From Gonatopus flavifemur (Eukaryota > Arthropoda > Insecta > Hymenoptera > Dryinidae), in the NCBI GenBank assembly GCA_018340375.1, contig JAFFJZ010000007.1, forward strand, positions 29,052,001 through 29,116,000: a DNA stretch of 64,000 nucleotides, read 5' to 3'. The position numbers and the translations under genes are program-made. This document shows positions 1 to 12,660 of the stretch, piece after piece; the stretch's first letter is position 1, and every line of letters starts with the position of its first letter. The notes under the pieces were generated by a model. It was not told the DNA's origin, searched no databases, and was given only the letters and a program-made list of their open reading frames with translations.

Positions 1-1600
1 AATTACACGCGAGATGAGATTAATTTTCCCCTCTTTGATCGTCCTTCCATGTTTTGGCTTCCTGCACATTTTTTGGAGCCTTTGATATTTCGCATAAAGA
101 GTTTGAATGCTCTCTATTTACTATACCATGTTATGTTGCATCGACAAAAACGATGGAATAATATATTCTCCATCAACGAGCATGGAGAGAAGAAATGTAC
201 ACCATTAGGTGGATAATGATTCGTGAATGCAAAGCTACCTTCATTGATCGAATTTCAGGAATATCATCGGGAGAGGAAAAACTCAGTATTCAGAGGAATT
301 CTTCGAATGGGCGCATTATCCTACCGCAAGATTCTGAAATTCTCCGTTTATTTTGGTATAACGTATTGAACTTTATAACATACCGGAAGGCACTAGAGCG
401 CAGAATCCTCAAAATACGATCAAAGAGATTTATTCAATTCCATTTACGCTAAAGATTCAATCCAATAAACAAGTCGCGTTTTCAAGTATACGCTACGTAT
501 TCAAAGATTCCTTCGCATATCTCTTGGAATGTTATGTAAAATATTTCAAGACATATATTTTTTCTTGAAGAAAAATATTCGTATAATCGCATTCTTTGTC
601 TGATTAAATTGTATCCGCGGAATAAGAAGATACATTCGTCACGTGTATTCTTTCTTCAGAAGAAATTTAAGATACGTTTTATACACGAAACTTGAATATA
701 TCAATTGCAAATGCGCAATATTTCTGCTTTTGGTTATATCCTTTGGGATAGACACTCGATCTTGTGGATTAAACCTATTGATCTTCAAATTTTATATCGG
801 GTGTTTCAGAATTCAGTGTAAAAACTTCACAGGCGTATTCTGCAATGGAAATGCGATGATTCATCGTTTGGAAAAATTTGATTTGAAAGTTAATTTTTTG
901 AATACGCGAAGAGGAAAGGGTCCGAAAATGAGCTACCCTTTGATTTCATCTCCTCCTGGGCAATTTACACGCAAGAAATCCAAATAAAAATCACAGCAAG
1001 AACCCACAACTATCACCAGAGGTCTGTGTTTAAGCAATATATTTTTTTTTTCAATGAATGAAGGAGTAGAAAAATTTTTCCTGGAAAACGTAAAACCTGT
1101 GATTTTTTAAAGCGAGATCCGAATATGGACTACCCGTAAAATTTTGTTGAAACTGTTGGCAGCTTGGTGTTTTTGGCGTGACCGTTATGATATCAATTCA
1201 TCCTTCGGTTAATTTACATTTCTATACTTCCCTAATAAGCTACATATTGTGTGAGATCCCACGGAACGGATGACTAGTAATAATATTGAAAACATCGCAT
1301 AGCTGAAAAAGTTTTGAGAGACACCAAAAAACATAAATTCATTTGTGGAAGGAACACGTTGTACTGTAATTGCCAACTGCTGCGCATGCGACTTGTCGGT
1401 GTTAAGGAACATGTTGAATCGGTCATCGCCAAGTGGCAGCGGCATACAAGATCACAGCCCATTTTCGGACCTCCCTCACAATTTTTGGATACAATCGATA
1501 TTTCTAAAGTTATCCTGTGTTTTTCAAAAACGGACTTTTCCTTCCAAAAAGTAAACCATGACTCGGTCAGAAAAACGTCGTACATTGAAAACTAAAGAAC
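1..1600. other. No gene recognised
   Basis: AT-rich sequence. Two open frames on the plus strand (195-452 and 643-987) exist, but neither shows a recognisable domain, signal peptide or splice structure, and both have the composition expected of chance frames. No repeat structure was seen until the element that starts at 1601. Confidence 0.5.
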
Positions 1601-2893
1601 CCCGAGCAGAAGTGGGAATCCGGTACCGATCCGATTTGTTTTAAGCCAGATCCGGTATGGATATGGGTAACCGGATTGGGCCCGGATGTAATGTGTTACG
1701 CCTCATTTTATCCGGGTCGGATCCGGCAACTTGATCCGGGCAACTAAATTTTCCTTTACGTTTCTGATAGAGATATGGTTATCCTACTTTGAACAGGTTA
1801 CTTGATGCGGTCCAAATTGGTTGATACATAACCCCGTGATTGAACTTTTTATAAAAAAAGCATTACCAAATTTAATTGTTGATAATGTTTTCAACTTGAC
1901 AGTTCCTACGTGAATATCGCAATAGTCCAAGTGCACTTACATTTGAACACCAAAGTACAATTATTATTCACTCGACGTATAACATAGTTTATGAACAATC
2001 TAATCAATATTTTTATTCCTCTCCTAACCTGAAACATATTTGTCGGGTAATACATTATCGCAATTCGCACGCTACAGATGAATGGTTGAGCGAGGTATAT
2101 ATACATCAACGGATAGATACAACCAGCACTCGCGAGAAACCTCAGTCATTCAGTGTCGTATCAAAAATTTGATGGTTTCCCGGAGATTATCAGTGGAGGA
2201 TTGAAATTTGTATAATTCTAGGTGCACTTCGAAAAACTTTACTTGCAGTCATTCTGAGTTTTCTTATTAGGACGGAGATTAGGTCAATCACATCTGGACA
2301 TGAATATATTAACATTATTTGTATCTGACTCCCGTCAGAAAAACTAATTTGTCTGATGAAATTTTAAAAAGCTCGCCTTGTTAGGGCCGCAATAAGGTCT
2401 GCCTCTTCCGGATTGGATTATGATTTCCCTAATCCGTGCCTCGTCTGCAATGGTAAACTGCTCAAAGGTGAATCAGGTTGAATAAGGCTTCTCTTATCAG
2501 GACGCTGATCAGGTTAGTCATATCCGGACCTGATTACAATTATCTGCATCCGGCTCCAATCAGGAGGACTGATCAGATCCGGATAAGACTGAATGAGGTT
2601 TCGCTTATCAGAGCGCGGATTAGGTCAGCCACATTCAGACCTGACTCAAAGTTTCCACACCTGGCCCCAATCAGGAAAACGGATCAGGGCCAGATAGATT
2701 TTTATAGGGTCGACCTCATTAGAACTATCATCAGGTTATCCTCATCGGTGCCAGATCTGGAATCCCCGATAGGTTTCCATCTACACGGATCTGGTTAGGC
2801 CCAGATATGAGGCCCCATATAGGGCATCCCATTTTACAGCCGGATCCGGTCCGGACCCCTTTAGGGATTACCGGATGGGAACTTCTACTCGAG
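1601..2893. mobile_element. CCC-type TIR element, about 1.3 kb, non-autonomous
   Basis: The left end reads CCCGAGCAGAAGT and the reverse complement of the right end reads CTCGAGTAGAAGT; both continue into an ATCCGGTA block. The dinucleotide AC lies on both sides (1599-1600 and 2894-2895), matching the 2-bp duplication of the other CCC...GGG elements here. The subterminal parts (about 1610-1745 and 2400-2890) are packed with GATCCGG, GATCAGG and CCGGAT words in both orientations. The middle (about 1750-2350) lacks these words and may be a later insertion. No transposase frame is present; the open frame at 2478-2798 is a by-product of the repeated words. The right terminal G is mutated (GAG rather than GGG), so the copy is old. 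Confidence 0.6.
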
Positions 2894-2923
2894 ACCATTT
2901 GAAAGCTGCAACAATGATCAGTA

Positions 2924-3904
2924 CATAGAAAAACAAAAATTCTTGTATCAAGAAAACATGGTTGTCTTCGTTATATATGAAACACGGACCCGACTGGAAA
3001 TTTACCCCATGGACCTGATCAGGTAAACCTTGATCCAGCTCAGGTCCTGATAAGGCAACCTTATCAGGACCTGACAAGTCATGTCACGCTTCACTATTAT
3101 AAGGACCTCATCAGGAGAGACCAATCGGGCTTTCATGAGGAATTCCATACAGAAACCTCCAAAATAACTCGAAATTAGGATATGAACAGGAAATCCAAAG
3201 CAAAATCAAAAGATTAAAGAGACATCAAACAGATTGAACATCAGTGAATTGATTCGATAAAATTTGGTTTCAATACGTTAGGGATAGATTGAACAAAATA
3301 GTCAACAGTTTTGAGAAGTAGGTAATGTATTTGGAATGAACAGATTGAATTTAAAAATAGGCACACTCAGCTAGAAACGTGACATTTTGTCTTCTCAGGC
3401 CCTGCTTTGGGCCAACTTGGCGCGATCTGGGTCAAGTTAGGGCCTTTGATGGTCCAATTTGGAGGAAGGGCCATTTTTAGCAAGGCAGTTGAGAATCCTT
3501 CGAGATTTACCTTCTAATTTGAGGAAAATGTGTTGAATCAAAGAGTGTACAGTCTACAATCAAGACTGTACATTTTTTTATTCAGTTTATTAAACTATCT
3601 TCATGATCTGAGGATGAACTAACGAGGTCCCAATGAGGATACAGCGAGGAAAACCCACTTCAGCCTTTTAGGATAATCTGAGGAAATCCTGACTAGGACC
3701 AAATGAGCTTATTTATACGTGGGGCATCCACACCTAATCCTGATCAGGACTGTAGCAGGTATGCCTCATTTCGGATGACCTTGTTAGGTCCTTATCATAT
3801 GTTGGGTCAACCCGATGACAATTTCCAGTCGGGGATTGTCTCAGTTCAATGCAATTTGCTTGAATCAAAACAAAATTCCTTGATACAAGCATTTTTTTTC
3901 TGTG
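2924..3904. mobile_element. TA-flanked element with long diverged inverted arms
   Basis: Terminal repeats CATAGAAAAACAAAAA (left) and CACAGAAAAAAAA (right, reverse complement) are flanked by TA at 2922-2923 and 3905-3906. The arms stay alignable for about 200 bp: CTTGTATCAAG-like, GACTGGAAATT and CCTGATCAGG blocks occur in the same order at about 2935-3110 and, inverted, at about 3690-3890. The centre (about 3150-3650) is unrelated AT-rich sequence. There is no transposase. It starts 30 bp after the previous element, so the two sit side by side. Confidence 0.6.
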
Positions 3905-3906
3905 TA

Positions 3907-5457
3907 CAACGTCGGTTATTATTTTCTAATGTGGAGATTACTTTTTAAGAAGCAGTCGTTTGAATCAGTAGAAGAAAAATGAACAAAACACTTCAATGTA
4001 ACTTCATCTAACTCACTGGAAAGTTGACATCGAGAAGAAATGTTGGCCCATGTTTTGAAGAATACAGCTTCCTTATTGGAATGGTTTTGTCATTTTTCTT
4101 TCCTCTGAAATTTTTTCGCTAAGATATGAAACTTCAAAGATTTTACTTCGACGGATATTAAAAAACTTTTGATCGGTAATGTACACGTTTGGTAATTTAA
4201 CGTCAATAATTTGACTGGGGTCAAACAAACGCTGAATCTCCACAAAGCATGACATTCTTCAGTACTGTATTCTCCAAGTTTTCATGCTACTTCATCATTG
4301 AATTACAAAGACGCGTCAGGATGTATTTATTGAACAATATTGGATAATTATAAACTTGTTCGAACTCCGCTAAAAAGTTGAGTAAGATCAGCACAAATAC
4401 AAATTACAACATTCTCTCGTAAACTAATACTATTATTTTTCATCTTCTGAGAAGGATTTCTCAATGCAAAATAAGATACTGCGATCTCAATTATTTATCC
4501 TGCATTCAATGAGAAAATTTCTGAGACTACCAGTCACTTAAGACCTCTTTCGACTGAATAGGATCATTTTACCGCATTATTTCTCTCTGTGTGAGACCGA
4601 TTCGATGGTAGAAAACATAGGAAAAAAATACATTACGTGAATATCGAATGAAATATTTCTCTTTGATATTTGTTCGGTACTTCATCGTTGATTGCATATT
4701 GATCGATGAGCAATCAATAGTCCTCTCCAATTCGAATCATCCTCATTGTTAATAACACATCTTCCAGAAATATCGAATATTCTCTTCGGAGATGAGTTTT
4801 TAAAACGAATATTACCACCGACAAGACATCCAATCGATTCTGGGGAATAAAAAACCATTACCGGAAATTTTAACTACGCATAGTTGGGCACATAAATGTG
4901 AGCATACACATTGAGAACATAGGGCGTAAATACGGTAAACAGGGTTAGACCGTGCACTATCAACTTGACCTATTCCCTCTTTATAGAGAGAATAACGGCG
5001 CATGGATCTGACGCGGAACGAACGTAAAGTATGAGAACCGAACAGATGGACATTGAATCTCGATCACACTCTGACCATCAGAAGGATGGAAGAAGAACTT
5101 TCGATATTTCAATCACAAAAAATATGAAATGTTTGAAAAGAGGTGTGCACGAATGGTTGTAGTACAGGGTGAAAATCATCACTTTGCGACATGAAAAATG
5201 ATTTAATAAAAGTGGAAATTTGTGTAATCTCAATGATTTTTGTTTTAACTTGTGATAACATTTTGATTCAATAACACTTTCTTGTCATGTGAATACGTTG
5301 AGTATTTTTTCATCTCTCGTTTTGACAATTATTTTTCGTATAAAGAAGATCCATTCGCATTAATTTCGAATTACATTTTCATTTTATTTCTGAATTTACA
5401 AATTTTCCAGTTGATATGTGATTTTGTTGTTGACTCATTCAATTCGACAATCTACCT
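3907..5457. other. No gene or repeat recognised
   Basis: Unremarkable AT-rich sequence. Short chance frames on the minus strand (4073-4255, 4812-5003) show no family features. Confidence 0.5.
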
Positions 5458-5465
5458 GTGAGTAT

Positions 5466-6505
5466 CAGTGCCGTCTTCAGACACAAGTAGAGATCGACCG
5501 AAAATTTTTGCCGAAAATGATTAAAATTGAAGTTGTGATTATTGGTTTCGAAAAAAACTTAGGACTGGACGTTGGAAGTGTAGACGAGCTCCTTAATAAT
5601 CCAATTATCATACTTACGATCACATTTCATTGTAATTAACAAAATACTTGCGATTTTCGTTTTACAATTTCGGCCGACAAGCATTAGCCGAAAATTTAAA
5701 CCGAAAATCGAAATTATTTCATTAATCACATTGATATGTGATCTTAAGTATGATAATTGCATTATTGAGGAGCTTATCCACTCTTCCAACGTCCAAAACC
5801 AAGTTTTTTTCGAAACCAATACAATTTTCGAAACAAGCTCTAGAAGCGAGCGCTTGTGGCCGCATGCAATCAAGGGGCCCCCCATTCCATGTAAAAATTA
5901 TGATTTCAGATTTTTACAATGGAAATTTCAACGTAAACAAGATTTCCATAACTTTTTTTTTTTTAAATCATCATAGATGGTTTCCCTAAAACAATTTTTA
6001 TAGATTTGTTTGAGTCAATAAAATACTTCACTTCCATTATGGTCTTACATTTTCTATATAATAATAAACTCGGCTTTTCTGTGCATGTATCTATCTATTG
6101 GGAGAACAATTTTATTTAGGATGAATGATAGATGGCGTTAGTATTGCAACATGAATTCATTCAAATTCTATTATGCTTCATTCATGATAAATTATTCAAA
6201 TTCCCGTCATGAGTTATTGAGATTTTGCAGGAAAATATAATTTTGACATATTTTGGAATATATATTCATAAAACAATACAAAATTCATAGATGAAATATT
6301 CTCGTAATACGTAGAAGTGTTTTAGATAGATTTAGGGAGACGTATATCAAAAAAGATATATGTATATATATATATTTATGAATATGCTACGCGATGAGAA
6401 TTTCAAAAGCCATATCATTCAACCAACGTCCGTGAAAATGAATTCCTTACATGGGCCCCCAAGCATTTTGCGCTTCGGGCCCCGTGATGACGAAAGACGA
6501 CACTG
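5466..6505. mobile_element. Non-autonomous hAT-type element, 1.04 kb
   Basis: The left end is CAGTGCCGTCTT; the right end is its inverted form with one mismatch (CAGTGTCGTCTT read inward). The 8-bp sequence GTGAGTAT directly flanks both ends (5458-5465 and 6506-6513). Short TIRs starting CAGTG with an 8-bp duplication are the hAT hallmark. Inside lie a long hairpin (5541-5820) and GGGGCCCC-rich words near 5874 and 6455-6482. No DDE transposase frame is seen. The perfect duplication suggests that it is not very old. The 136-bp element at 49750 has the same first 12 TIR bases. Confidence 0.85.
5541..5820. repeat. Long inverted repeat inside the hAT-type element
   Basis: Arms of about 90 bp (5541-5630 and 5732-5820) are close reverse complements: ATTGGTTTCGAAAAAAACTT opens the left arm and its complement closes the right arm. 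They are separated by about 100 bp that also contains paired CCGAAAAT words. A transcript through it would fold into a stem. The chance frames 5418-5639 (+) and 5559-5885 (-) owe their similarity to these arms and are not genes. Confidence 0.8.
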
Positions 6506-6513
6506 GTGAGTAT

Positions 6514-8746
6514 GTAAAATTATTTACGGATCCAAACAAACTTATGAAGGGATTCATTTCATTTCAATAGGATATATTTATTTGAAACGTGAAATTCAAC
6601 GGAATGAAATGTACGAGAGTAAAACAGAGTATTCAAAAGATAACTTCAATGTACGAATCTTATGTAAAGTATATGTATACATATGCGCAGATATATACAA
6701 ATATGTTCGTGGTGAATACATTACTTTGAACATTTTTACGCTTTTATGCTAATAAACCGAGCGCGATCAAGAATTTTGATGTATCTTAGAATTAAATCCA
6801 CAGCGGGAAATGAATAAACTCTCGTTTATGATATTCCGAATGGTACCCGCAATGTAATTTATGAAACAGTTGGAGTATAATAAAATTTCAATTGAATGAA
6901 AATCACACTTCAGAGATCTGAAAAGAGAAGTGAATGGCATTGTTGGAGATCAATAAGCGTTTCATTTGGAATCAGTGGAATAAGTCAGAATTGGTCAGAC
7001 GTTAGATTTACGTGATCCCTGTGGATGAAAAATTTGAAAGTTCGATTGCTATTATGGTGCAGTATTTTGAGTGACTAGACATTTACTGAATCATGCAATT
7101 GAATTTCACATCAGAATAATGTCTCAATACGGTACAGAGTTACTCTGCTGCAGATGATCCGAATTTCATAAAAGTCTTTGATTCAATTTGAAAATAACAT
7201 GAAAATTGATTCATAAGAAGCATACCCGTACATTTTTTATTTGAATTTTTGAGAGATTTAGAAAATTCCGCCAACCTACGATAACGGAAACGACCTCTGA
7301 GAATATATTTTCATCGAACTTCAACATCAAAATGAAATTTCATCGTGGAAAAGAAGTATGGAACAATGTGATATACGTTAGATACCTTGGAAACCCGTTT
7401 TTCAATCTATTGAGAATACAATTTGAAGTTTCAAACAATGTACTATACAGCGAATACAGAAATATCGTGGATTTTTTTTCCCACTATCGAATTACATTGC
7501 GAACATGGGAGCATTTTTCACGGACTCTCGTCATTGCGTTGGAGGAAAAAAAAGAGATCGGTGAATCGATTTTTAGGACTATACAAGAATATTCAAAGTT
7601 TGTGTGGAATTTGGTAATTCGATGATCGATCAATCGCAAAATGTTTGAGATGGAAATATATTTTTTCTGACAACACGTGATACGTTTTCTCCTGTTTGGG
7701 TATATTTGATATAGTCTGGCGAGAATGGAATGAGAATTTTATTCTTTCACGATAAAAATCAAGTGATCTCTCAACGGTGTGGAAAATCACTTTAAGAAGA
7801 ATAAGATATTTCCAATGTTCGAGAGTTATCATTTTAAAATGTTTCTTGGAAGACGACCAGCTACCTGTTTTGATTCTCATCCCATGAAACTAAAATTTCA
7901 CATCTTGAGATTCATGCAAGGCATATACGAGAGAATAAAATGCATTATTCAGATGAATGAATATTGAGCGAAATGAAATCTATATAAGTATAGTTCTTGT
8001 TTTATTTGTTTAATAAAATTCACGTTCAGAGTATTGCGTTGCAGATGTTTTGAATCAAGTAATAAGAGACTCAAGAGAACTCGAGAATCTCTTCTTGAAA
8101 ACCCAAGTACATCATCGATCATCTATCGATATTTAAAGTCTCTTTTGATGATTTCAATTGAAAAAAAAGTCATTCCATTCCGCTCTTCTTTATGTGATGA
8201 ACTGTGTATATGATTTTCACGTATGTTGTGTTCCGACAACCGAATCAACTATAATATAATATCTTTGATTTGTGTTGAAAACTTTGGTTTCCTGGGAATC
8301 CGTTATTTCTCGTAGAAAATATTGAGCTGATCCACGATCTAGTATAGATTATTCTACATGGTAGAAGCGGAGGCATAGAGATTGGAATATATCGAAGAAG
8401 TTGTCATGAGTTCTCATGGAGGAGGAAGATGCAGAAAAGACGTTATGGAATGGGTTGACGGTAATGTTCGGAAGCGAAAGTGGTGGAAGGCAGAAAATTG
8501 GCAGGCTGAGTTGAGAAGAGAAAGAGAGGAAGATGACAGATAAGGTAGCGGTGAACAGGGTAATCCCACTAGATTGAATCCATCCTCTCTTCCTCTCGTT
8601 TCTTACAAACTCCTAACCCTAGAATATCATTGATATATATGAGCGAGTAGGTGGTAGATGGCCATGTACCTATCAGACTGCTTTCATCAACTTACAGTAC
8701 TTTTTCGATTTTGCGTACAGGAATTTCAAGATACAAGTACACTGTG
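6514..8746. other. No gene or repeat recognised
   Basis: AT-rich sequence without TIR pairs, coding signatures or tandem structure that I can see. Frames at 7332-7625 (+) and 7593-7880 (-) look like chance. A purine-rich stretch at about 8340-8545 stands out only by composition. Confidence 0.5.
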
Positions 8747-8748
8747 TA

Positions 8749-8971
8749 CACGGAGAGAAATTTGTAGCTAAATTTACCATGGGATTATTCTGACAAAAGA
8801 ACACACTGACTTCTGACGAAATTCCCTATATGAAATGTAATAAATATGGTCAGCATTCTATTGTGATTCGATAGTAAAGTTATGTCCTTCACAGTAAAAT
8901 TCGACAAGAATTAATCTGTTCCTCGATTGCAATAATTTTATAGTAAATTTAACGATAAATTCCTCTCCGTA
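8749..8971. mobile_element. MITE, TA-flanked, CACGGAGA type
   Basis: It begins CACGGAGAGAAATTT and ends AAATTCCTCTCCGTA, flanked by TA (8747-8748 and 8972-8973). At 223 bp without an open frame it fits a Tc1/mariner-like MITE. Related ends (CACGG...) occur at 10678, 45258, 54148 and 59795. Confidence 0.65.
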
Positions 8972-8984
8972 TAGAAGCTTGGTG

Positions 8985-10676
8985 TTATTTATTTTATTCA
9001 TTTATTTTGTTTATACGGGTATAAAAGACCCTTTGGTACATAGAATATACATTATTTGAACCACATTATATATATTATGCATCAAAGCATTAAGCATCAT
9101 GTTAAGCTCGACTACATGCATCTTATATTACAACAACAGTTAACGTGTATAATTATAGGTGAAAAGGACAATTAGATATTAAATTTGACAAATAAGAGAA
9201 AGAGAATTCCTGAGATCAGAATGAGATGAAAATAATTCAAGCACATCACTGTAAGAATTTGCTAGGATAGATATCCGATTTACCGGATCAGAATAACTAT
9301 ATCTCGATTTATAAGAAATTGGATTGAACAATTTAGGGCGTCTCAATAAACGAGAAGGGACATTAAAACGTACAAGTCCAAGCAGTTGAGGGCAGCGAAT
9401 TTTCCCATTAACAATTTTATACAAAAATGAAAAATCATTGAACAAACGACGTGATTCCAAGGAAGGCAAGTTGAGTAGAGCCATAATCAATGAGTAATCA
9501 TGACAAGTGACGCTCAACGGACGGCCTATCTGATAGACAGCAAAACGCAGAAACTTATGCTGAACTCTTTCCAAGTCTGTACAATCCCGAATTAAATGAG
9601 GACTCCAAATTTGAGACGCATACTCAAGATGAGGTCCAACTAAAGTACAATACAGTGTTCGAAGTGCAACAGGATCACGAAAATCTTTACAAACGCGCTT
9701 GATGAATCCGAGAGATTTCATGGAAGTACCAACTATGTAATTGTAATGATCTGAGAAGTTAAAACGAGAGTCAAATGAAACTCCAAGATCGCGAACAGTA
9801 TTTATAGGTGATAACAGAGAATGAGACAAGTTATAAGGAAAATAAATAGCATTTTTACCTCTATGAAATCTCATCACATGGCATTTAGTGAGATTTAATG
9901 ACATATTAGATAGCACACACCAAGATTGTAACCGATCCAAATCAGATTGCAGATTTTGAGCATCTCTGTAAGTTCTTATAATCATAAACAGTTTCAGGTC
10001 ATCAGCAAAAAGAAGATGTGTGCAGTACTTGAAAATCGTAGAGATATCTTCAATGAAAATAATAAATAATAAAGGACCTAGATGTGAGCCCTGCGGTACA
10101 CCTGAGGATACAAAAAATGAATCAGAAAAATATTGAGAGACACGAACTGATTGCTTACGATTCAGAATATAACTCTGTAACCACGACAAGAAATTGCTGC
10201 GAATACCTAAATTACTTAATTTATTTAACAATATATTATGATCAACTCTGTCAAAAGCCTTTGAGAAGTCTGTATATATAGTATCCACTTGGGCATTTTG
10301 ATCAAGCGCAGAGGACACAACATGGAAAAAAATAGACAAGTTAGTTACGGTAGATTTTCCAGAAGTGAAGCCATGCTGGAAATCAGAAATAATATCAGAA
10401 AACAGTGGTGTTATTTTATCAGTAACTATATCTTCAAAAATTTTCGGCATAACATTCATGATACTAATTGGTCTATAGTTTCTCACGTTATAGATGTTTC
10501 TTGTTTAGGAAATTGAATAGGAAATTGTTTGTTGTCATAATTTATTCTATAATCGGATTGAACAAACTTGGGATTAGTACTAAAAAGGCCTGTTTGAACA
10601 TTCCCGCTAGACTTGATGTGGTTTTTATCGAAGGAAATACAGAAAAAAATTGATGGATTTTTATTTGCTTTTGTCC
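8985..10676 (-). mobile_element. Decayed Jockey/CR1-type LINE (3' portion)
   Basis: Minus-strand non-LTR retrotransposon. The 3' end is a run of AATAAA/AAATGAATAAAAT words at 8985-9010 preceded by a roughly 170-bp untranslated region. The reverse transcriptase frame is at 9179-10486. Upstream of it (10510-10676) a second frame encodes the linker that normally precedes the RT domain. The two frames are offset, so there is a frameshift at about 10487-10507. The linker is then cut by the element at 10678-10889; LINE-like reading resumes weakly beyond it. No endonuclease domain is visible, so the copy is 5'-incomplete or too decayed to follow. Confidence 0.8.
9179..10486 (-). pseudogene. LINE reverse transcriptase (RNA-directed DNA polymerase), 5'-broken
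   Basis: About 435 residues of a Jockey/CR1-like reverse transcriptase, which would copy LINE RNA into DNA at the nicked target. Visible motifs: RNYRPIS at the start of the domain, YTDFSKAFDRVDH near residues 71-83 (catalytic Asp 73), SGVPQGSHLGPLL near 128-140, and LLFADDLKLF near 158-167 (catalytic FADD). VRDLGV and the LEYASQIWSPH thumb/connection region follow, so the 3' half of the domain is complete. The listed start is a GTG that follows an in-frame TAA by seven codons and is not a natural initiator. The frame just upstream carries the preceding residues, which shows a frameshift. The protein cannot be made as it stands. Confidence 0.9.
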
Positions 10677-10677
10677 G

Positions 10678-10889
10678 CACGGAGAAAACTGGTATAGTAA
10701 AATATGGACGGACCAAACATTTGGTCACTACAATCAATCGCATCGTTATTCTAACTGAACACATCGTCGGTTTAACTAAGCATATCGTAATTTGGATTGA
10801 GCCGTTTAGTTATTTTGATTGCGCAGTTTGGTCTGTCCATATTTTACTATTCGCTTAGTGATTATCACTATCCCTTTATTTTCTCCGTG
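10678..10889. mobile_element. MITE inserted in the LINE, CACGGAGAAAA type
   Basis: It begins CACGGAGAAAA and ends TTTTCTCCGTG (212 bp), with CG on each side (10676-10677 and 10890-10891). It interrupts the minus-strand linker upstream of the reverse transcriptase, so it arrived after the LINE. It has no coding potential; the open frames 10483-10764 (-) and 10613-10858 (+) run into it by chance. Confidence 0.65.
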
Positions 10890-11054
10890 CGATATTCCAA
10901 ATTTGACAGATCGTTGAAGCGTTAGAAATTGACAGCAAGTTTGTAACCGATTATGTTTCATATTTTTGGCTGGGACAATTCAGTTTAATGATCACAGGAA
11001 ATATTTTTCAACACTTGCAGACTGGATTCAATAATATCCCTAGAACTTCAAATC

Positions 11055-11072
11055 GGGGTAGATATCTACCCC
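11055..11072. repeat. 18-bp perfect palindrome
   Basis: GGGGTAGATATCTACCCC is its own reverse complement. A sister palindrome with two compensating changes lies at 13180-13197. Confidence 0.85.
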
Positions 11073-11527
11073 AGGTAAACTTTGAACTACGTTTCTAAGT
11101 TAGCCAGTGACATAATCCACTGGAGACCTATACCATAATTTCGTTCAAGGTTCTAAATATGGGGCCAGGGTGATAGACCCTTCAGTTTCTGATTTACTAT
11201 GACGGGGTGAAGACGTGAAGCTTTTGTTGGGTTGATATCTACCCCAGTTTGTGATTCCCGTTAGTGTTTTGTATAGGTGAGTTAAATTTTTCTTTATCGC
11301 TAAAATTAATGTAATTCACATGATATGACCTCATGTTACAATAAAATATTAGATATATAATTCTCGGCGATGATCTTCATATTTCAAGTACCCATACTGA
11401 ATTTCCACCAGCTGATGAGATCACCAAAAGAGTACGCGCGATGCGGCTGGTGTTCCTGATCGGAGGCTCCCAATAAAACGCGAATATATTGCACAAAATC
11501 CAAGTAACCGACCTGTTCTCTGAATCG

Positions 11528-11770
11528 AAAACGGTGAAATCTCACTGATTACAGTTAAAAGTCGACCACTGCGAATCAGTTCATATGCAGTGCAAAATCG
11601 GTGAATATTCGCTAATCCCTGCAGTGGAATGTCACTGATTTAATCCGTGAAGAGAAACTCCAACTGCATAACCAGTGATTATTCACTGCTATCTCACTGA
11701 TTTCATACAGTGGTAGACTCTCAGCTGCATAAATATTGAGATTTCATTGATTTGAATTTGGAGAGTGTAA
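11528..11770. repeat. Degenerate array of CACTGATT and GCAGTG words
   Basis: Variants of TCACTGATT, CAGTGATT and TGCAGTG recur about every 30-60 bp in both orientations, which gives weakly foldable sequence. It resembles the subterminal word arrays of the other elements in this window, but I could not place its ends. Confidence 0.35.
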
Positions 11771-11782
11771 GAATGACAGAAT

Positions 11783-12660
11783 GGGGGAAGGTCGGATAAA
11801 ACCGGGTACCATAATTTCAATCGGTCATAGAGAAGTTCCTATTAGCAATAGATTAACCAACCAAAGCTTTTCAGTTTCCTTATTCATTCATTAACAACAT
11901 ACTATCCGTATATTGCTGTCAAATTGATACAATTTTTTTATATTCGTTCTAGTCGAAAGGTACAAAAACCCGATTTACACTCCATGGGTAGGGTAAAACC
12001 GGGTACTCGTTTAAGTCAATGCGAAACACTTCCGAATTGTGAAATTTTTAGCACCAACTGTTGAATTCGATAAAAATGCCGAAAACAAACGTGAGTCATG
12101 TTTGAAAATTGATATACTTTGACCAACTAAAAAAAATTGTTCAGAGAAAGAATTTTTTTGCGGCCAACTCAGTTCAGAACGAAAGTCGCAAGCTCGCGCA
12201 AAGGGATCTTCAAGAATGAACATGTTTCGATGACTATTTTAGAATAAAAACACAAATTCTGTTAAATTTCATCAATTGGAAGATACAATCTCAAGTACCC
12301 GGTTTGACCTCACAGCAACTTGTTGAGGTCAATATGGCTTAGATAGATTATGCGTTGCTCTAGGCGAATTATTAAAGAATGAAAATACGCAGGAAAACAT
12401 GCTCAATTGGAGTATGTACGTGCCTCTTTTTTTGAGAGAGTGGTGAGGCACTTGAAACTCACTACGTAAATGCAAGAACTTTGAAAATTTTTTCGCAGAA
12501 AACTTTAAACAACGTTCTAAGTGAGAAAGAGCTTTGCATCGATGCTGTTGTTCTCTCTAACTGCTCAGAATATCTACTGCTACTAGTCCAAACGTTTGCT
12601 GTCAGAAAGAAGCACTAATCAGGGAGATATTAAGGTACCCGGTTTTGTCCGACTCTCCCC
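11783..12660. mobile_element. TIR element, about 0.88 kb, unassigned family
   Basis: The left end GGGGGAAGGTCGGATAAAAC and the right end (read inward) GGGGAGAGTCGGACAAAAC both continue into CGGGTACC. Internal copies of the same block sit at about 11991-12006 and, inverted, at 12294-12311. No convincing target duplication and no transposase frame were found. Confidence 0.5.

Noticed and set aside
643..987. 114-codon plus-strand frame near the left edge
   Set aside because: AT-rich composition, no domain, no splice signals; consistent with chance.
11783..12660. Possible hAT assignment for the GGGGGAAGGTCGG element
   Set aside because: The ends resemble CAGGGG-type hAT TIRs, but no 8-bp repeat could be found at any reasonable boundary.
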